DNA from: Christiangramia flava JLT2011
GTDB lineage: Bacteria; Bacteroidota; Bacteroidia; Flavobacteriales; Flavobacteriaceae
Direction: 5' to 3'
DNA: 64,000 nucleotides
Assembly (NCBI RefSeq): GCF_001951155.1
Contig: NZ_CP016359.1
Location: 3,620,001 to 3,684,000, forward strand
Part shown: in pieces, positions 61,121 to 64,000 of the stretch
Numbering within the stretch: position 1 is the stretch's first letter
Layout of the letters: every line of letters starts with the position of its first letter
Position numbers and translations under genes: made by a program
The notes under the pieces: model-generated
Database searches by the model: none
The model's input: the letters and a program-made list of their open reading frames with translations, nothing else
Told to the model about the DNA's origin: nothing

Positions 61121-62172
61121 CGCTGAAGCAGGATTAGGCCGTGATTCCTCCCAAGATACTGATTATAGATCAAAGCGTGTTCGATCGGTTTTTCAGCGTC
61201 TTCTGCCACTTTCAAAACTTCAGGAATTTCCTGGAATTTTAAAATTTTTGCTGCCAGAAGCATCGCATAAGAGCTCACAGAATTGTTATCTCCAACCAGG
61301 TGCTTATAGGCCAGGCTTCGTTTTCCGGGAAATTCTTCGCAAAAGGTATCATACCAGTGATCAAACCGGTTATCTCCATTTTTGCCTAAAATGAGTAAAT
61401 CAATATCCTCTTTCTGAAGCTGATTTGCCCGCAGGAATTCGGCTAATATCCCGGGGAGATCGCTCTTTGGAAACTGGTTGAGCAGTTGCACCTCCTTGAT
61501 TTGCGCATACGTTTTTGGTGTTCTCGTATTTTCCAGGACAAAGAATGCTGCCGATTCCGAAGTGATCGTGCCGGGCGAATCTTCTTCCAAAAGCCTGAGA
61601 TTATGAATTTGTTTCGTCTTTAACTGGCCATCGAAATACTGAAAACCGGTAGATGTACGGGCGATTTCCTCCACGCCTCCCACCAAGGCACTGTTAATTT
61701 CAGCTTGCTCCAACTGTAACAAGGCGTCACTTAGGGCACTTTCAAAGGAAACCGCGTCCTGCGTATAGGTCATATTATAACCGGTACATTTCAGGTCTAG
61801 CGCGATCTGCCCGCCTACAGTGTTATGCGTAGACTGGATAAAAGAAGTTGGACTCAGCAATTGTTCTTTCTGATCGATGATCTGTTCCAAAAATTTTTCC
61901 GTATCCTGCATGCAACCCTGCCCTGTTCCTACAAAAATGGCGTCAGGAAGTTCCAATCTGGCTTCTGCAAGTGCTTTTTTAGAGCATAATAATCCCATTT
62001 TCACAGCTTTTGACATTCGCCGTAGCAAGATGGGCTTGATAAATTGCCGGTAATCTTCTTCCAGTGCGGGAAGGATATTTTGAAAATAGCTTTTCACTTC
62101 CGAAGAATGGAAAAGGTCTTCCTGGGGTGAGACGGAAGCCAACCCATTGATATAGATCGATTGCTTAGTCAT
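61117..62172 (-). CDS. Ketosynthase-like protein without catalytic residues (chain-length-factor type)
   Basis: A 351-residue thiolase-fold protein. It aligns along its length with the neighbouring ketosynthase: 'FIQSTHNTVGGQIALDLKCT', 'ALVGGVEEI', 'SESAAFFVLEN'. But the active-site Cys position is Ala140 (in TQDAVSF, against TACSSA next door) and both catalytic His positions are changed (Gly, and Asp in VGDNNS). Such inactive partners form heterodimers with a working ketosynthase and set chain length, as in ApeC/ApeO of aryl polyene synthesis. Overlap of eight bases with the KAS gene supports pairing. Confidence 0.83.
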   Translation of the reverse strand: MTKQSIYINGLASVSPQEDLFHSSEVKSYFQNILPALEEDYRQFIKPILLRRMSKAVKMGLLCSKKALAEARLELPDAIFVGTGQGCMQDTEKFLEQIIDQKEQLLSPTSFIQSTHNTVGGQIALDLKCTGYNMTYTQDAVSFESALSDALLQLEQAEINSALVGGVEEIARTSTGFQYFDGQLKTKQIHNLRLLEEDSPGTITSESAAFFVLENTRTPKTYAQIKEVQLLNQFPKSDLPGILAEFLRANQLQKEDIDLLILGKNGDNRFDHWYDTFCEEFPGKRSLAYKHLVGDNNSVSSYAMLLAAKILKFQEIPEVLKVAEDAEKPIEHALIYNQYLGRNHGLILLQR

Positions 62173-63346
62173 TGTCGCTCAGGATTAAAGAGGTACAATT
62201 TCCTCCAAAACCGAAGGAGTTGGACAATACCCTGTTCACTTTAGCAGAGCTCAGGTCGGTGACCGGACTCAAACCCGTGTCCTTAATGGGTTTTTTAAAA
62301 TTCAGGTTTGGAAACTGGAGTTGATGCTGAATTGCCAGTAAACTAAAAACAGCTTCCACTCCACCGGCTGCGCCAAGCGTATGCCCGGTAAAGCCTTTGG
62401 TACTGCTGAAGGTTGGTACTTTTTCACCAAATACCCGCTTTAAAGCATGGCTTTCAGAAAGGTCATTATTGATGGTTCCCGTACCGTGTGCGTTGATATA
62501 ATCGATTTCTGAAGCTGATACATTGGCCTTGTTTAATGCTTTTTGTATCGCCAGAAAAGCGCCTTCTCCATTTTCCGAAGAGGCAGTTTGGTGAAATGCA
62601 TCGTTAGCATTTCCATAACCGGCTACCCTGCCGAGCACATTTTTGGTTTGACAAGCTTCATCTGCCTCCAGCATCAAAAATGCTGCAGCTTCCCCAAGGT
62701 TCAGGCCATCACGGTCCTCATCAAAAGCCCTGTTTTTGGTTTCGGAAAGGATCTTGAGCGAATGGAAGCCATTCAGCGTAAAACGGGTTAGACAATCGGT
62801 TCCGCCCACAATGACTCGTTTCAGTTTTCCACTTTCGATAAGCCTGGCACCCTGCATGATGGCATTAGCAGCCGATGAACACGCGGTGTTGATGGTAGTG
62901 ACCATGGAATTTAAGCTGAAATATCCCGCGATCTGATCAGTCGTAAAACCAGGGTGCTGTGCTTTGATAAAGCGCCTGGTAGAAGATTCCGCAGCATACT
63001 CGTAATAGTACTTTTCAGTGGCATCAATCCCGCCCACACTTGTTCCGGAAATAAAACCGGTTCCTTCCGGAAATTTCTCCCAGCCAGAATGTTGCAGCAA
63101 CTGTCGCACCGCATGAATTCCCAGCAAGGCCGCCCTGGTACACGCATGAGGTTCAGAAATATGAAGAATTTCAGCCAGTTCCCGGTTGGTTAATTTGATC
63201 TCGGCAACGGGTAAATCTAAACTTGTTTCCAGAATTTCTGGGGTGGTAATCCCGTCTTTTTCAGATTTTAAAGCCTTTAGGTGCTCCGCGGTAGACGTTC
63301 CCAACGAAGAGATAATTCCCATTCCGGTTACGGCTACTCCTGGCAT
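62165..63346 (-). CDS. Beta-ketoacyl-ACP synthase, KAS II/FabF-like
   Basis: A 393-residue condensing enzyme with the full Cys-His-His triad: Cys156 in 'INTACSSAANAIM', His287 in 'YINAHGTGTINND', His322 in 'TKGFTGHTLGAAGG'. It extends an acyl-ACP with malonyl-ACP; in this setting the substrate would be the growing polyene. It lies three bases after the ACP gene and overlaps the inactive homologue gene, with which it probably forms a heterodimer. Confidence 0.92.
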   Translation of the reverse strand: MPGVAVTGMGIISSLGTSTAEHLKALKSEKDGITTPEILETSLDLPVAEIKLTNRELAEILHISEPHACTRAALLGIHAVRQLLQHSGWEKFPEGTGFISGTSVGGIDATEKYYYEYAAESSTRRFIKAQHPGFTTDQIAGYFSLNSMVTTINTACSSAANAIMQGARLIESGKLKRVIVGGTDCLTRFTLNGFHSLKILSETKNRAFDEDRDGLNLGEAAAFLMLEADEACQTKNVLGRVAGYGNANDAFHQTASSENGEGAFLAIQKALNKANVSASEIDYINAHGTGTINNDLSESHALKRVFGEKVPTFSSTKGFTGHTLGAAGGVEAVFSLLAIQHQLQFPNLNFKKPIKDTGLSPVTDLSSAKVNRVLSNSFGFGGNCTSLILSDND

Positions 63347-63349
63347 AAA

Positions 63350-63607
63350 TTATTTGGTGCGGTTTTTCTCGATAAATTCTGCCATCGTGTTCACCGAGGC
63401 GAATATTTCTTTTCCCTGTTGAGGGTCAGAAAGCTTGATTCCGTAGTCTTTTTCGAGCAATACGATTAGTTCCAGTGCATCGATGCTATCCAAACCAAGG
63501 CCATCACCAAAAAGCGGTTCATCATTTTCAATATCTGACGGCTGCAGGTCTTCAAGGTTGAGCTGCTCGATAATATTTTCCTTCAATTCTTTGTGTAGGT
63601 CACTCAT
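63350..63607 (-). CDS. Acyl carrier protein
   Basis: An 85-residue acidic ACP. The phosphopantetheine site is Ser41 in 'GLGLDSIDALELIVLLE'. Helix pattern and length are typical. It is probably a dedicated carrier of the polyene pathway rather than the fatty-acid ACP, judging from its position. Its start overlaps the end of the upstream ketosynthase-like gene by eight bases and the KAS gene follows after three. Confidence 0.93.
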   Translation of the reverse strand: MSDLHKELKENIIEQLNLEDLQPSDIENDEPLFGDGLGLDSIDALELIVLLEKDYGIKLSDPQQGKEIFASVNTMAEFIEKNRTK

Positions 63608-64000
63608 TTAGACGGTATAATTTCTGAAGATTTTCGGCATGAAACGGCCATTTCCCTTCCGTTCCAATCAGACACAAAAATACATCATATTCATCATTGT
63701 GCAAGTCTACCCAGCCACAAACGGCATTTGCGCAATCTGGTTGGGCCAAGGCAGCGCTTAATTGATTTTCAAACAACTCAGCGTCAAAGTTTTCCATCAC
63801 CAGGAATAAGTTTTCTGAAAGTAAGCGGTGTTTGATACTGATCTCTCCCAACATGATATTCGGAAGCGTATAAACAAAAACGGATGGCGAGGGAAAGCTA
63901 TTCATCGAAGCCGAAAAAGCTTCATCAGTTTCGAGACTGGATTCCGAATTTCCGAAGATCAACGCAGTATCTTCATCAGGCTTCGCATGGCTAAAAAGCA
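63600..64000 (-). CDS. Ketosynthase-like N-domain protein, 5' part cut by window edge
   Basis: The frame is open to the right edge (at least 132 residues); the apparent first codon at 63962 is only an internal TTG, since the reading continues upstream (SHAKPDEDTALIFGNSES). 'ALIFGNSESSLETDEAF', 'SPSVFVYTLPNIMLGEISIKHRL' and 'NAVCGWVDLHNDEYDVFLCLIG' resemble the N-terminal ketosynthase half without an HGTG/GH half. Short ketosynthase-like proteins of this kind precede the ACP in Bacteroidota aryl polyene clusters. The role is unknown. It overlaps the ACP start by eight bases. Confidence 0.65.
   Translation of the reverse strand, partial: LFSHAKPDEDTALIFGNSESSLETDEAFSASMNSFPSPSVFVYTLPNIMLGEISIKHRLLSENLFLVMENFDAELFENQLSAALAQPDCANAVCGWVDLHNDEYDVFLCLIGTEGKWPFHAENLQKLYRLNE

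Noticed and set aside
1..64000. tRNA, rRNA, CRISPR, insertion sequences, prophage, restriction or toxin-antitoxin systems
   Set aside because: No cloverleaf sequence, repeat-spacer array, transposase motif, integrase or terminal inverted repeat was found in reading both strands; gaps between genes are short and explained by promoters and terminators.

Overview
The window reads as a stretch of chromosome from a marine-type member of the Flavobacteriaceae (Bacteroidota), most like Gramella/Christiangramia and relatives; genus level is an inference from protein flavour. Evidence for the phylum: repeated -7 elements of the form TAnnTTTG (several with a TTG/TTTG -33 element 16-19 bases upstream), almost no Shine-Dalgarno sequences, bacillithiol synthase BshA, a fused two-domain E1 2-oxoacid dehydrogenase, a GH3/serine-hydrolase fusion, Bacteroidota-type TamB, LptD and MlaD, and many DUF families typical of the phylum (DUF4251, DUF1835, DUF4159). 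No rRNA, tRNA, CRISPR array, insertion sequence or prophage was seen. Coding density is high and no gap reaches 300 bases.

Layout. 1-7.5 kb: DUF4251 lipoprotein (cut by the left edge), FNT-family channel, guanine-deaminase-like enzyme, hibernation factor RaiA/HPF, an Aquifex-type aconitase, a small membrane protein, a metallo-beta-lactamase-fold protein that has lost its metal ligands, a lipocalin-like/OmpA lipoprotein pair and a 53-residue DUF1328 protein. 7.6-16.5 kb: fused E1 dehydrogenase, then on the other strand a 2OG-Fe(II) dioxygenase, YciH/SUI1, DUF1835, a nucleoside phosphorylase, polyphosphate kinase and an orphan cytosolic solute-binding-type protein. 16.6-25.2 kb: ung, MutS2 without Smr domain, DCC thiol oxidoreductase, dicarboxylate symporter, aroC, LpxH-like phosphatase and a histidine kinase/response regulator pair.

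25.3-46.9 kb is dominated by envelope and redox genes: a large FAD/Fe-S dehydrogenase, then (minus strand) amidase, MlaD, two Fe-S proteins, a conserved 161-residue protein, the GH3 fusion and bshA, with lptD-ridA divergent from the amidase. mgsA and pfkA overlap by one base, and the giant tamB follows. 47.0-52.2 kb is a plus-strand run of tsaD, rsmE, DUF4159, a TrmH-type methyltransferase, an AI-2E-family permease and a THUMP-like methyltransferase.

52.2-64.0 kb, all minus strand and cut by the right edge, is the most specialised region: ketosynthase fragment, ACP, KAS II-type ketosynthase, a ketosynthase-like chain-length-factor homologue with no catalytic residues, polysaccharide deacetylase, LolA-like carrier, hotdog dehydratase, GT2-DUF2062 fusion, MMPL exporter with a degenerate methyltransferase-like tail, a C45 Ntn-hydrolase lipoprotein and a phenylacetate-CoA-ligase-type enzyme. 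This gene content is that of the aryl polyene/flexirubin-type pigment clusters of Bacteroidota: the ACP, the ketosynthases and the dehydratase would build a polyene on ACP, and the other products would modify, export and anchor it in the outer membrane. The diagnostic DarA/DarB and ammonia-lyase genes, if present, lie outside the window.
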